Part shown: positions 1 to 46,969 of the stretch, piece by piece
Layout of the letters: every line of letters starts with the position of its first letter
Numbering within the stretch: the first letter of the stretch is position 1
NCBI RefSeq assembly: GCF_040183065.1
Contig: NC_091125.1
Span: 117,848,121 to 117,912,120, forward strand
Direction of reading: 5' to 3'
DNA length: 64,000 nt
From: Periplaneta americana
Taxonomy: Eukaryota; Arthropoda; Insecta; Blattodea; Blattidae
Notes under the pieces: model-generated
The model's database searches: none
What the model saw: only the letters and a program-made list of their open reading frames with translations
Told to the model about the DNA's origin: nothing
Made by a program: the position numbers and the translations under genes

Positions 1-1160
1 ATCGTGTAACAACCGGCTGAGGTGGGAGTGGGATATCTGGAAAGTTCTCTCTGAATATTGAAATCCTGGATGGGGCTTTACAAAAACATTTTTTTCTGTT
101 AGAAATAAACGAATTGACAAGAGGAAATTCATTCCGGATTGTTTCAGAAACCCTGTGAAGGCCATGTGCTAGACAGGTTACTTGCGTGAGGTTAGGATAA
201 AATGTTTTAAGAAGTGGAGCTGCAGCAACCATGTATGAGGAGGCATCAGTACAAAACAACAGAACTTCAGAATCGTCTATATTACCTGAGTATAAAGACT
301 GTAGGCTTTTATTTACAAAATAAGCAATGGCTTGGCTATTCACTTTCGAAAGCTCCTTAACACATACGAGGTGTGGAATCGAAGGTCCATCAGGACTAAG
401 TTTTCCTACTACCATATTTGCTGTATACTTATTCATAGGATCTGAGGTTTCATCCACAGAGACCCATATGTAAGAATCACCTATATCCTCCCGAATGGAA
501 GCTAAAGTTTCATTGTATATTCTAAGTAATTTTTTCTTAGGGTCGACTCAGATGGGATATTTTGTTTGCAGTATTTTTGTAAAAACGTCTTAAAACCGGA
601 TTTTCAATTGCATTCCAGGGAATGTTAGCAGCAACAAACGCTCTGGTTAAATCAGCATAGAAATTGCTGCTGAGATTGGATGAAGTAGGCTGTGTTAGTA
701 AAGTTTGTTGCAGTTGATTTTCCTGCTGAGCTTTAGCCTTATGAGCCGCTCCTTGCACATGCTGCTTTAGGTGGCACTTCTTTTCTTGCGAAATCTAAAA
801 ATGTAAAGTAAACTGAATTAAAATAAAATCCTAATTGTTGTATTGCCATATTTCTATCACAAAGTTAGTGGGTTCGAACAATCAAAATTTTAATGACCTG
901 CAAATACTTTAACTATCGGAATTTAAAAGGTTAAAGTGTAGTGGTCTTAAAAAGAATTATGCCTCAGGATAGCTCAGTCAATGTATAAATATTATAGGCC
1001 TACTCATTAAAATTAATAGAATTTATATATTTCAACTATTGTTACATACCTGTTTGCTACAAATCTTGCAGAATATTATTTTTCCATCATAAGTGAATTC
1101 TGAATATTCTGTTAGCCATTGTCGGATCAATGTAGATTTTGCACTTATATTTTTCGGCAT
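1..1160 (-). mobile_element. hAT transposase gene, 5' part, with an intron
   Basis: Read on the - strand. A first exon starts with ATG at about 1158 (MPKNISAKSTLIRQWLTEYS..), ends CKICSKQ and is followed by a GTATGT donor near 1048. The next exon starts after a TTTTTAG acceptor near 797. Joined, the N-terminus has C-x2-C then H-x4/5-H spacing (FCKICSKQ..CHLKQHVQGAAH), a BED-like zinc finger as in CGGBP1-type hAT proteins. Downstream come VLRRFYKNTANKISHL and then DSYIWVSVDETSDPMNKYTA and CTDASSYMVAAAPLLK, the RNase H-like catalytic region. One stop or frame break lies near 540. The element runs off the left edge. AT-rich sequence with repeated TTAGGC/AGGGCA words (about 1770-1950) may be its 5' subterminal region. 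Confidence 0.75.
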
Positions 1161-1169
1161 TATCGCGTT

Positions 1170-2160
1170 AAACTTCACAGGAAAACGTCCTACCGCTTAA
1201 AACTTCTCAACACAAATAAGGTGAGGGAAAGAGCAACTGTTAACGAGCATTCAAATGAACCGTTGTTATTGAGATTCAATTGGACAAAAATACAAAGTTC
1301 TACTTATTGTTGCATTTCCTGGTAGTGTTAACACTAGGAGGGCCATTCTTTGAAATATTTTGTAACGGTTTACCCTACTAATTCGCAGTTTTACCACTTT
1401 TCATAAATATTTCAAAAACACTCTTTCTCCAAAAATTGTGATTTTATGACACTCTGAAGGGCAGTACAGCTAATCGGTTTCAGACCGAAAACAGTCATTT
1501 TTATAGTATAGTATATCTCTGAATCGGTAGCAGCACATGTTGTGATTGTTGCCTGCTTCAAAACTAAGGTTGGTTCTTTGTCGGCATTTATGCCTCCAAA
1601 CATGTTAAATTCGGTGAAATCTATTGCGAGTGTCGTGAGATTCAAAACATTTTGTTTCCTTTATCAATGGTTTCATGGCCGGTGTGAAGCAAACTTTCCA
1701 CTTTTTAAATGCCTTAAATTTCGCAGTGAATGCATGTATAAATTATAAAAAGTAAGAGTAAAATGCGAAACTTTACAGTGAGTTAGGCATTTTTAGGCGA
1801 ATATTAACAAATTAGGCTCTAATAACCGTTTTAGGGCATTTTAGGGCACTATAAAACTCTTTGAATACCTTTCAATTTCCATGAAACACAAATATTAATA
1901 ATTATTTTTACTTTTCTCCTAAAGAAACAAAATAGGCATTTGCCCTAGAATCCGATGTCTGATGATAACCAACAGTATATTCACGTAATCAATGTTGGCA
2001 ACCCTCCTGTTTGGAACTACGCTACGGAAAATTTAAAAAATGAATTATATCGTCACCAATTATGCTTAGACTGTGTTATGTATTTAATAACTGTTACAAA
2101 TAATTGATTTTCATCACATTTAACATTAAAATATATCCAAACAATAAAAGTATCATTGAC
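1170..2160. other. Non-genic, AT-rich; probable hAT 5' flank
   Basis: A TTAACACTAGGAGGGCC word at about 1327 looks like a piggyBac-type end but has no partner. 1770-1950 is rich in TTAGGC and AGGGCA words and may be the subterminal part of the hAT at 1-1160. Nothing else supported. Confidence 0.5.
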
Positions 2161-2170
2161 ACATTTGGGT

Positions 2171-2413
2171 GGTAACACTGGTTGCAACCGCAGCAAAAGT
2201 TTCAACAAAACCGATATCAAAAATGCTGCGGCTGCAACCTTGAGAACCCTGTTCACATGTCGCTATTTTTAAGTTGCGCGCAGCATGGAAAAGTAGCGAG
2301 CAGCAGGTTCGGCAGCCGCTACTTTTCGGGTTGCACCGTTGTTCACACGTCGCAGTATAAGACTTGCGCAGTTTTTTGTACTGCAGCGGTGCAAAAGTAC
2401 CGACGTGTGATCG
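2171..2413. repeat. Hairpin-rich foldback sequence, possible MITE
   Basis: GC-rich island in AT-rich surroundings. GGTTGCAACCGCAGCA (about 2170-2186) is inverted at about 2225-2241 as TGCTGCGGCTGCAACC. TCACACGTCG (about 2345) is inverted as CGACGTGTGA (about 2402). The spurious ORFs here come from this repeat. Confidence 0.4.
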
Positions 2414-2499
2414 TACCTATAGTCTTTTTCCGATCTGTGCGATTCGTCCGATGCGTGCGATACGATGTAGTGAACGCTTACCTTTATGCAACTTAAATA

Positions 2500-3851
2500 C
2501 TGCACTCCAGCACTGTGGCCAATTTGATGAAGCAGTTTCATAGTTTTGCTTATTGTTTTTCTTAGCTGTGACAGACTTTAATGTTTTAATTCTATTCTAA
2601 TGCTGTAATAATAAATTTCGTCAATATCACTTAACATACTTCACACAACTATGTATGTACAGACCCAGAAACAGAATTTGGGCCACCTGAATTTTATTTC
2701 TAGGTCTGTACAAAAACTGTTCGTTGTTGATGAAGTATAGAGTTGGCACTACTTTTATGTAAAATATACAACAGTGCGAATGGACATTGGTTTTTGGAAT
2801 CATTGATTTAGGTATGTTTAAATATCTTCGTATTTGTGAGATACCCATAAACTGTTAAAACTAAACATGACTTAAAAAGGGTATAATATTTCAGAAATTA
2901 ACTCTTTACAAATCGTACGAAATTTGTTGGGATGAAAATGGCAATAAGGTAGACTTCCTCCGAGTATTTAGAATTGTTCTGTAGTTAGTTTTATTATTGT
3001 CACACATTATCATTTCATCAAATTAGAATAGTGTATACTTCACTGGTATTATTATTTGTCCAATAGTGATGAAACTCAGGTGACTTGCTCAGTTATCTCC
3101 CAATATAGTTCGAAAATGTTGTTTTAGTTCTCTTCTGTGCCCAGTTTGTGGCCAATTCGTAGGTCTTCCTTGTTGAGAGTCGTCTAAGTTTTTTTGCATG
3201 TTATGTATATTTGATTTCCCATACATTGAATTCTGTATAGGTATTGTGGCAACAATCATGGCGAAATGTGGTTATTGCTGATTTTTATATCTGTTTATGA
3301 TTGAATCTCCTTGTAAATTTTGCTTTTAGAATTTTATGCATTGGACGAAGTGTAAAGATAAAGTATTGTAATGCTGCAAAAAATTATGTGAAGATTTTGA
3401 CTAATATACAAAGTTTTCGATATCAGGGCTGTCAGGAATACTGAAAACAAAATGGTTTACTGTCTGTTTTGTGTCTGTACAGCGATATCTTCTAAACTAT
3501 TGGACGAATGAGACATGTGAAGTCTTCGATTTCTATTGTTACCTGCAGTTTCATATTTTCTACATCATTTCTTGTTAGTCCTACATGTACGGAGGAATCG
3601 ATTACAGTATTGTTTGTTGTATTCCTATTTTTAGGAATTTGGTTTATTTCCTGATTCCATGTGTTATGATTATTTATGTGGAAATATAATTGGAATTCTG
3701 TGTTAGCATCATTAAGTGTGTTTTGAAGTACATTTTGGTTTGGGAAGCACACTGCTGTGTATGGTATGGACCTCTGTGTTTGAAGAGGATCATCAAGTAT
3801 AGAATTTTCTTGAGTATGAAGATTAGCTTGCTATCTGTGTTAATTGAACAG
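2500..3851. other. Non-coding, nothing recognised
   Basis: AT-rich sequence upstream of the first recognised RALGAPB exon. ORFs are short and unconserved in appearance. Confidence 0.5.
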
Positions 3852-39156
<35,305 letters not shown>

Positions 39157-40104
39157 TGGCCAGAACTGTGAGAGTTGCCACATCTTGTATGAAATATTTC
39201 TTACAGAGAAGACAAGTATGTAACCTGAAGCAAGTAGCGTGGTTTGTTTCTTGAGAATACAAAAGTAATTCAGTATTATTAATCAAGAGAGGCTGTGCAC
39301 GAAGCTCAGAGTGAATTCAGACCGAAAAATTTTATTTTGACATTATTGAGCCTAAAAGTAATTTACAGTATAATTTTGTTTAGGGAACTTCCAATTGGAT
39401 GGGTATTTGTAAACAAATCCTTAAAAAAATGCCTAAATAACTACTTCGGACATGTCTTTAAGACATCATTGGAGTCTCTTCATGTTTTTTACTTCCATAA
39501 AAATGTTCATAAAATCACTAAAAGCCTGTCATAGATCAGAGCCTATGTTATTATTACACTAGGCTGAGAAGTTGGATCTCTGATAGAGAGTCGTTCAAAT
39601 TGCATCCATAGGGTTGCATAAGACTGCTTTATTTGAAGCCCTTATTCGAATATATTTTTTTTTTAATCCAATGCCACCAGGTTGTCTTTTCGACATTTCT
39701 GGTCTTCTCTCCTGGCTGTGGCTTAGTTGTAACCCACTTCTGAGGTTGGGGCGCCTGAAAGGCGGAGTTACAGCCTAGTGTAAGCAGTCATCATGTTTGG
39801 AGAACATGTCGTTATGGGCAATATTACTGTCTTTATATCCATAAATAATTAGTTCAAGTTTCAGATTCATTTTTTATTATGTCATTGTACCATAGGCCAT
39901 AGAAAATGACTCCAGTGGTTGAACTTTAGGATCAACATCTATTTTGGACTCGGGTAACTGCTAGATAGAGCCATTATAAATTCAGGGTTGCTAGATGTCC
40001 TACATGAAAGAGATTGTTCCCTCTCCTCTCATCCTCAGAAGTAACTAGGACATGCCAAGAAAAATAGATAGCATTTCTACAGTTATAATAATGACAATAA
40101 TAAT
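39157..40104 (+). other. RALGAPB 3' UTR and downstream
   Basis: 3' UTR begins at the TAA. No canonical AATAAA with a downstream GT-rich element is convincing. A GC-richer block at 39680-39780 (AACCCACTTCTGAGGTTGGG, GGCGCCTGAAAGGCGGAG) stands out and is probably a repeat. Confidence 0.4.
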
Positions 40105-40330
40105 ACTTACTTACTTACTGGCTTTTAAGGAACCCGGAGGTTCATTGCCGCCCTCACATAAGCCCGCCATTGGTCCCTATCCTGAGCAAGATTAATCCAG
40201 TCTCTATCATCATATCCCACCTCCCTCAAATCCATTTTAATATTATCTTCCCATCTACGTCTCTGCCTCCCCAAAGGTCTTTTTCCCTCCAGCCTCCCAA
40301 CTAACACTATATGCATTTCTGGAGACAATA
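40105..40330 (-). mobile_element. RTE-type LINE, 3' end only
   Basis: The - strand reads [20 protein letters not shown] then [20 protein letters not shown], ending AMNLRVP and a stop, followed by a (TAAG)n tail. Same family as 52.5 kb; strongly 5'-truncated. It is bounded by an (AAT)n microsatellite on its 5' side. Confidence 0.88.
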
Positions 40331-40345
40331 ATAATAATAATAATG

Positions 40346-40382
<37 letters not shown>

Positions 40383-40390
40383 CAATAACA
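40327..40390. repeat. (AAT)n microsatellite
   Basis: About 18 AAT units with minor interruptions. Confidence 0.95.
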
Positions 40391-40439
40391 ATAGTCAGCA
40401 ACTACTGTCACCATCATCATCATCTTCTTGTTGTTATTG

Positions 40440-42840
40440 TTCTTTTTTTTCTTCTTCCAAGTCCTAGGCCATAAGGCCTATTACGATCTTAACGTTTTCA
40501 CACTAACATTTTGACAGTTGACCCATACTCGCTCACAATCAAGCTGAGAGGATTTTTTTTCTTTTGTCTGCACAAAACAGAATAATAGACTGAATACTAT
40601 ACGACAATGGAGACTATACTTCAGTGTGTAGTAAATGTAAATATATCGTGTTCTCTGAGTTCTACAGCTACTTTCTGTAAAACAGGAATACCAGCAACGC
40701 AGTTAGTGAGAGAAATCCAGTTGTTGAGTCAGTTTTGTTACTATATTCATATTTTCATCCAGTTCGCTTTATTTATATTTATATTTTGTTTGAGTTTAAA
40801 TACATTTAGCACATACATATGGCTAATCTATGTGAAAAATGGATGTAAAGCAAATACTCCCGAAAATCAACACACACACACATGAAATACAGCTCCAAAT
40901 ATTGTCCCGTATTTTAATTTCGGAAATCTGGCAATCCTAGATTAATTCAACAGAACAATGACGTCATGAGTATTTACAGATACCACATCCTAAGATCTTC
41001 TGTAATTTTAAAAACGTGTTCTTTTATATTCGTCTAAGAGGAAAAGGGAGCTACAAATTTTATTGTACCAGTGAAGATTTTTTTGCTACTTCATTTTTTC
41101 ATATTAATGTAATTCATATTCTTATTTTCATGTATCTTGATGTAAATATTTTTTATGTATCCTGTCCGGTATTCGTTGCTAATATAAATCAATGGTAAAT
41201 ATGTATTTTTAACTAGGCTTTTCATGTGAATCTTTTCCTTTTAGAGCATTAAATTTATATTGTGTCATGAGAGTTAACCTATGTCAGTTGACTAAGCAAC
41301 AGTCACAGTATATGTGAAGGACTTGAGTCCTTAAATCTGACATGACTTCCAAAGCGGAAATTAAGCTGTAATGGAAACATTAGCTGCTTGTTAGTCAGAA
41401 GGAATTTATTTGAAGACTAGGTATATCCATTCCTATAATGCAGGAGGGTCAGGAAGAACAAGATCCTTGAAATCACCAATGACAATAACAATCATCACCA
41501 TCTTAAATCTATTAGCATTCTTTATTTACTCCTTTTGCCATTTTCCTTTCCTTTAATGATCTAAATCTAAATATTTTGAAATGATGAGCTCTTTATTTAG
41601 GTTCCTTAGATGTTGGATCATAGAAGACAGAGAGTGACTTGTAGTGTTTTATGACAACAAATAAATATTATTTTGTTCAAATCAGAATAGTTTCGAAATT
41701 GAAAGATAATATATTCATGTCAAAAGCACTGCTTAAAATGGAAATTTAGAAGCTATAGTATATTTTGTAAAAATAAAAATAGATTGTACAATGAAAAAAA
41801 TGCAATTGTATAAAACACACAAACATATAACTTTTTTGCACAAAGACCTGCCTACTTTACAGTGTCGTACAATTATGCTCAGCACATTTATTTATTGACT
41901 GGGCTTGAATTAACGTATTTTGTTTTTCTGAATTCGAACTTCAATAGTGTATCGTAGGAGTAAAATTAATGTTGAATTTGCATTTTTCCTACTGTTGTAT
42001 TTCATAAAACTTGATTGCCAGCCTTACTAATTTTTCGGTAAATATCCCTAAATCTCTTAACATAACACCATGTACTGAATTATCTTAATTCATACCAATA
42101 TTTGTTCATTTTGTTTTTAACCTTTCTTTACTATAAAAATAAAATTAGAATAAAAATAACATTCATAATAAATTAATCAACTCTGAAATTACAATATATT
42201 TTATATTTCACTTAATTATTGTTAGAATCTGTTTTATAATTCAGTTTTAAAATTCTGTTCCCTCTCCCTTCAAAACAAGTAGCAAACAATTGGTTTCAGA
42301 TGAAGTCAGATGTTGCGTTTGCTAAATTGAATTATTAATCTTGATGTGAAAACAATGTCAGGGTAAGCAAGCAGACTTGTTTCTTTTCTCTCTTAAGACT
42401 AACAAAATTGTCAGATTTTGTCACATTCCCTTTCAGTCAACCAGTTAATTAGATCTATGTTTAACAATGAGTGCCACTGACAGATATATTTGTGTTAACA
42501 GAAAGTATTGACATAAGAACAAGTCTCTAGAAAACGAGAGGAAAGAAATCCCATACTGAGATTAGATTGAATTCAGTCGATTATTTTAAATAAATTTGTA
42601 TGTTTTCTTTTTTTACTGTAACTACAAAACAATAGATTTTAAGATGTGTGGTTTTTTTTTCCAAAACTATTGCTTCTTATCTTTTAACGTGTTGAAAATT
42701 GTAGCTATTAAGTGTGGTTAAAATCTAATATGATGCAAAATCTGCCTACCACATAAATGTGTATGTGGGGAAGTTGTTGACACTTTCGTCATCATGCTCT
42801 GAGCTGTGTCAAGAGTAAGGGACTTTTTTTAGACATTCAA
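40440..42840. other. Intergenic, nothing recognised
   Basis: AT-rich, no ORF of interest. 43340-43810 and 43920-45630 are the same. Confidence 0.5.
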
Positions 42841-42845
42841 CAATT

Positions 42846-43333
42846 AACGACATAATCAAGAGAGCATTAACATCTTCTGGTATCCCTGCTATTTTAGAAC
42901 CCACTGGGATCAGTCGCACGGATGGAAAGCGCCCTGATGGATTAACCTTGGTCCCGTGGAGTAGAGGGAAATCGCTAATGTGGGATACGACATATGTGGA
43001 TACCTTAGCTCCATCCCACTTGCCATCAACTTCTAAAATCGCAAGCTCTGCAGCAGAATCTGCTGTTCACAGTAAACGTCGTAAATACGTACATCTAGTA
43101 GACAATTACATCTTCATCGTCTTTGCTGTCGAAACAATAGGCTCCTGGTGTAAAGAAGCAAAAGACCTGGTTTCCGAAATTGGTAGAAGTTTGGTGACTG
43201 TTACTGGAGACCCTCACTGCACCAATTACATACAGCAACGAATAGCAATAGCCATCCAACGTGGAAATGCAGCTAGCATTTTGGGAACCTTTCCAGACGC
43301 CAATTCTCTGGATAACATTTTCCTTATTTGAAT
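42846..43333 (+). pseudogene. Non-LTR retrotransposon C-terminal domain fragment (restriction-like nuclease type)
   Basis: About 160 codons are open from NDIIKRALTSSGIPAILEPT to a stop at 43329-43331. Key motif: TDGKRPDGLTLVPW..SLMWDTTYVDT, then KRRKYVHL and FAVETIGSWC. The PD...D-x-T...K-x-x-K-Y pattern resembles the PD-(D/E)XK restriction-like endonuclease that follows the RT in some LINE clades. This is inference; I recognise the family as a common orphan retroelement segment, but not its clade. No RT is present next to it. Confidence 0.6.
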
Positions 43334-43812
43334 ATCTAAAAGCAAGACAAGGGTGAAGTACGAAGCCCTGTAGAATGAAGATAAAACTCCACTCATGGCA
43401 AGAATCGGATCATGGACTGCTTCGTTGGAAAATACACCCACTATGTACAGAGAAATAGTGACAGACCATAAATTAATCTGTTACGAACTGTATAACTTAT
43501 ATAAAAATCGATTCTAATTTATTTTATTACAGAATACTTTCTTAATAATAGTATTCTAGCTTCTTGAATAAAGGAGTGTCAGAGACTTCAATATAGTGGT
43601 CATTTAATATTATACTAACTTTATGGATATACTGGTATATTTCGAACACTGGTTGGAAGAAGATACAATACAGCAGTGAAAGAATGAATAATGCAAGAGT
43701 AACAGGTCTCCTGATATGTTTTGGAATACACTGAATATGCATGCATGTGTCAGGAATTTTATGTACAAAACCAAGTGGTAAGAATGCAATATATCATACT
43801 GCATAATTGAAT

Positions 43813-43918
43813 CAGAGGAGGAAAGGAACTCATAATCTCCTGGCCACATGAGTGATGCCTTGTTGATATCACTTGTGGGGTTTAGACCTTTCTTCGGACA
43901 GTTGACTAAACAACAACA
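43813..43918 (-). repeat. Interspersed repeat, same family as 20.4 kb
   Basis: The reverse complement matches 20386-20508 over its length, with a deletion around GGCAACTAGG. It includes GTTTAGTCAACTGTCCGAAG and CCCCACAAGTGA. Confidence 0.7.
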
Positions 43919-45632
43919 ATATCATTTCCATATTGGATGATTCAATTGTTTTCTGTAACTTATATTATCTAATCAGGGGAAATCTAATGAAAGAGGCAGT
44001 TTGAAACTTATTTAATTTTTCCAGATTACAATACCAAAGGGATACCTTTACATTTACATTGAATAAAGAGCACTTACCTAGCATACCTTGATTACACATC
44101 TTTTGTATGCCATTGCCTTCTCTTTGTTCTTCACTTTTCCACCAGAGGTTTTCTTAGTCTCATTGTCCCACAGTATCTGCAATCTCAGCTGAGATTCTGG
44201 CCTGCAGAACAAGTGGATATAGTGGGACGAGGAACAGCAGACCAATAATTTTGCCTGGGTAAACTAAGTTTCTTTGATGTGCTGTGAATCTACGACATGG
44301 AATCTTTAGAATTTACTTCCCTTCTGAAAGAAGCCATATTAAACATTTTTATCGCCACCTTTGACCAGATTACAACATGCAAGCTTGGGTGCTAAAACAA
44401 GCATGGTAATTACTAGCCCACTGAAAATGACTCCTTTGTATGATTATTTTCTATGCGGCAATATTTCTTCTTAAAAAATATGGCCTAAACAGTTACAGTC
44501 TGTAAATATAATTTAAGACTTTCATGGTTTTCGAAGTGTTGAGGTTTTTGGGTTTGTAGATACAGAAACATCTAGTGTTTCAGAACTATGCATTGGCTCC
44601 ATCATCAAGAAAAGAAGAACCAATCAATTGGATCCATTGCCAGTACTGGAGAATAACTCGTAGTAAGGACTTCAACAGTTAGGTTGCTTTTTCTTTGCTT
44701 TCCCTGACGATGGAACTGATATATAGCACAAAAAATTTTCAATGTTTCTTCACTTGTAAAGAAGTGCAAAAAAAATAATAATAAATAAATAGATAAATTG
44801 TCACCACAGTTATCTTACCTTTCTTCTATTTCAAATAATAATGAGAAAGTACAAGACAGTTTAATTAATAACTGTAAGTAAGTGGTGTCGATGGAAGATT
44901 ATGTAAATAATAATGTTTTAGTTCAAATTTTGGTTGAGAGATCGGTTTGAAAGTGTAAATTATGTAGTAATGACGATACAAAGATAAAATACTTGTCTTG
45001 TCATACTGAGATTGTAATATATTTTATACATAGAGTTACAGCTTAATCAGTGACTACATACAGTACAATGTAATAGAATATTTCAACATACGATTAAAAT
45101 CAAAGACTAACAACGCAGTACAATGTAATTGCAAGGTACCATCTTCAAATCATGTTGTAATTGCATTACACAGTTGAAATACTATTCCTGTAGAAATTGT
45201 CCATACAAAGTTGATTCTTATCTTAACAGAAGTATAAGTTATTTCATAAACATTATACAACATTCTTGTATGAATATAGAACAGACTACATTACAAGTTG
45301 TTCCACTGTATATATATTCTTCAAATTCTTACAATTAGAGGAATTCATTACAATAAAACATTTGTGAAATGTCTTTTTTAATTATTCATTCGTATTATTT
45401 TATATACATTCGATGTATTTTAATATGCATAAAGCATACATGACCTAAATGCCATGCAAAGAAATTCCACTCCATATAAATACCAAGTTTCGGTGAAAGT
45501 TATGAAATGTACCAGATTTATCTTTGAATGTGGTGAGCAATTGTCCTTGATTCAATTTCTTCTACAATTTTATGGTGCAGTGTGTATGGGTGGCATGACT
45601 GTTACTATTGTGAAAGTTTAAATATTTTACTA

Positions 45633-46044
45633 TAGTCGCGACGCTGTTATTTCCGGCGTGACTCCACCTCTTTGCTTACGTCTTAGGAAGTGAAGGCTCT
45701 ATAAAGTCTAGGTAGGTAGTACCGTTCGCCATTTTTGTTCTTTCGTTCCCGAGCTACCATACGAGGAATCTATTTGCCACACCGTTAAACATTATCATGT
45801 CGTAGCTCCTATGATAATAAATCAAACGCACTGTAATTCAGCAAATAATTGAGTGCCAAATAACATCTTCGTGTGCTTTCTGCGAACGCCAATGAAAGAG
45901 CCAAAATGGCGGGCGATTATATTAAGTATTTATCGAGCCTTAAGAAATTAATAACGTCTTCATAAGCGAATCATATGACGCACACGTTTAAATGTAGCCG
46001 ACCTGCAACGCGATTGGCTGCCGGAAATTAGAGCAACGGGACTA
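45633..46044. mobile_element. MITE, mariner-type, about 412 bp
   Basis: Inverted ends TAGTCGCGACGCTGTTATTT (left) and, reverse complement of right, TAGTCCCGTTGCTCTAATTT, continuing CCGGC on both, flanked by TATA. GC-richer than the surroundings; no ORF. Confidence 0.8.
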
Positions 46045-46439
46045 TAATGTATCCTGTTTTTAACTGTATCATACTGATATATCATTGTAGAAACAGAATG
46101 ATACAAAAATTACGAATTTGACATTTGATGTAATATCATTTTATATGTAAATGAGCTATACTTGGATAATTTTGTGGTTCATTACGACGTATGTTACTGG
46201 ATTATGTTGCAATGGAATTTTTTTTTCTTTTGCAGGAAAGGGCCAAGTCAGTTACTTGCCTTCCCGAATGATTGTGCATGTATGACTGCTGTTGTTGGCT
46301 GTAAGGGTAATTTTTAGGAAGTAGATGTGATTTTCAGTTTGGAAGAAAAATGCTGTTAAAACGTATGTATAATTATGCCAGTTGTGTTAAGTAAGTTTGC
46401 AGTTATAACAGGTCCTCAGTTTTGATATATGTTTCTCTG

Positions 46440-46925
46440 TTGTGTATTTATGCATATTACTGGCTGTTCTTTATGGTTGTGAAACTTGGACCATGGATGA
46501 ATATATATTCATCCATGCTTGGACTCTCACTTTGAGAGAGGAACAGAGATTATGGGTGTTTGAGAATAAGGTGCTTAGTAAAATATTTGGGGCTAAGAGG
46601 GATAAAGTTACAGGAGAATGGAGAAAGTTACACAACACAGAACTGCATGCATTGTATTCTCCACCTAATATAATTAGGAACATTAAATCCAGACATTTGA
46701 GATGGGCAGGGCATGTAGCAAGTATGAGCGAATCCAGAAATGCTTATAGAGTGTTACTTGGGAGGCTGGAGGCCGAGACTTATATGGGAGGATAATATTA
46801 AAATGAATTTTAGGGAGGTGGGATATGATGATAGAGACTGGATTAATCTTACTCAGGATAGGGATCAATGGTGGGCTTTTGTGAGGGCGGCAATGAACCT
46901 CCAGGTTCCTTAAAAGCCATTTGTA
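46440..46925 (+). mobile_element. RTE-type LINE fragment carrying a palindromic insert
   Basis: It encodes LYGCETWT.., LTLREEQRLWVFENKVLSKI then [20 protein letters not shown] and, after a frame shift, the [20 protein letters not shown] end. Between two copies of CTTGGAC it holds a 26-nt perfect palindrome absent from the other copies. 5'-truncated; decayed. Confidence 0.85.
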
Positions 46926-46969
46926 AGTTGTATACCTATGCAAAGTTGTATCCATTAAGGAATTTTCCC

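Noticed and set aside
1327..1350. PiggyBac left end (TTAA followed by CACTAGGAGGGCC)
   Set aside because: No matching inverted end or transposase segment nearby.
2182..2541. 104- and 90-codon ORFs on opposite strands
   Set aside because: They overlap a hairpin-rich repeat; no domain, and Cys/Arg-rich by composition.
39295..39534. 79-codon ORF downstream of RALGAPB
   Set aside because: AT-rich, in the probable 3' UTR; no domain or conservation signal.
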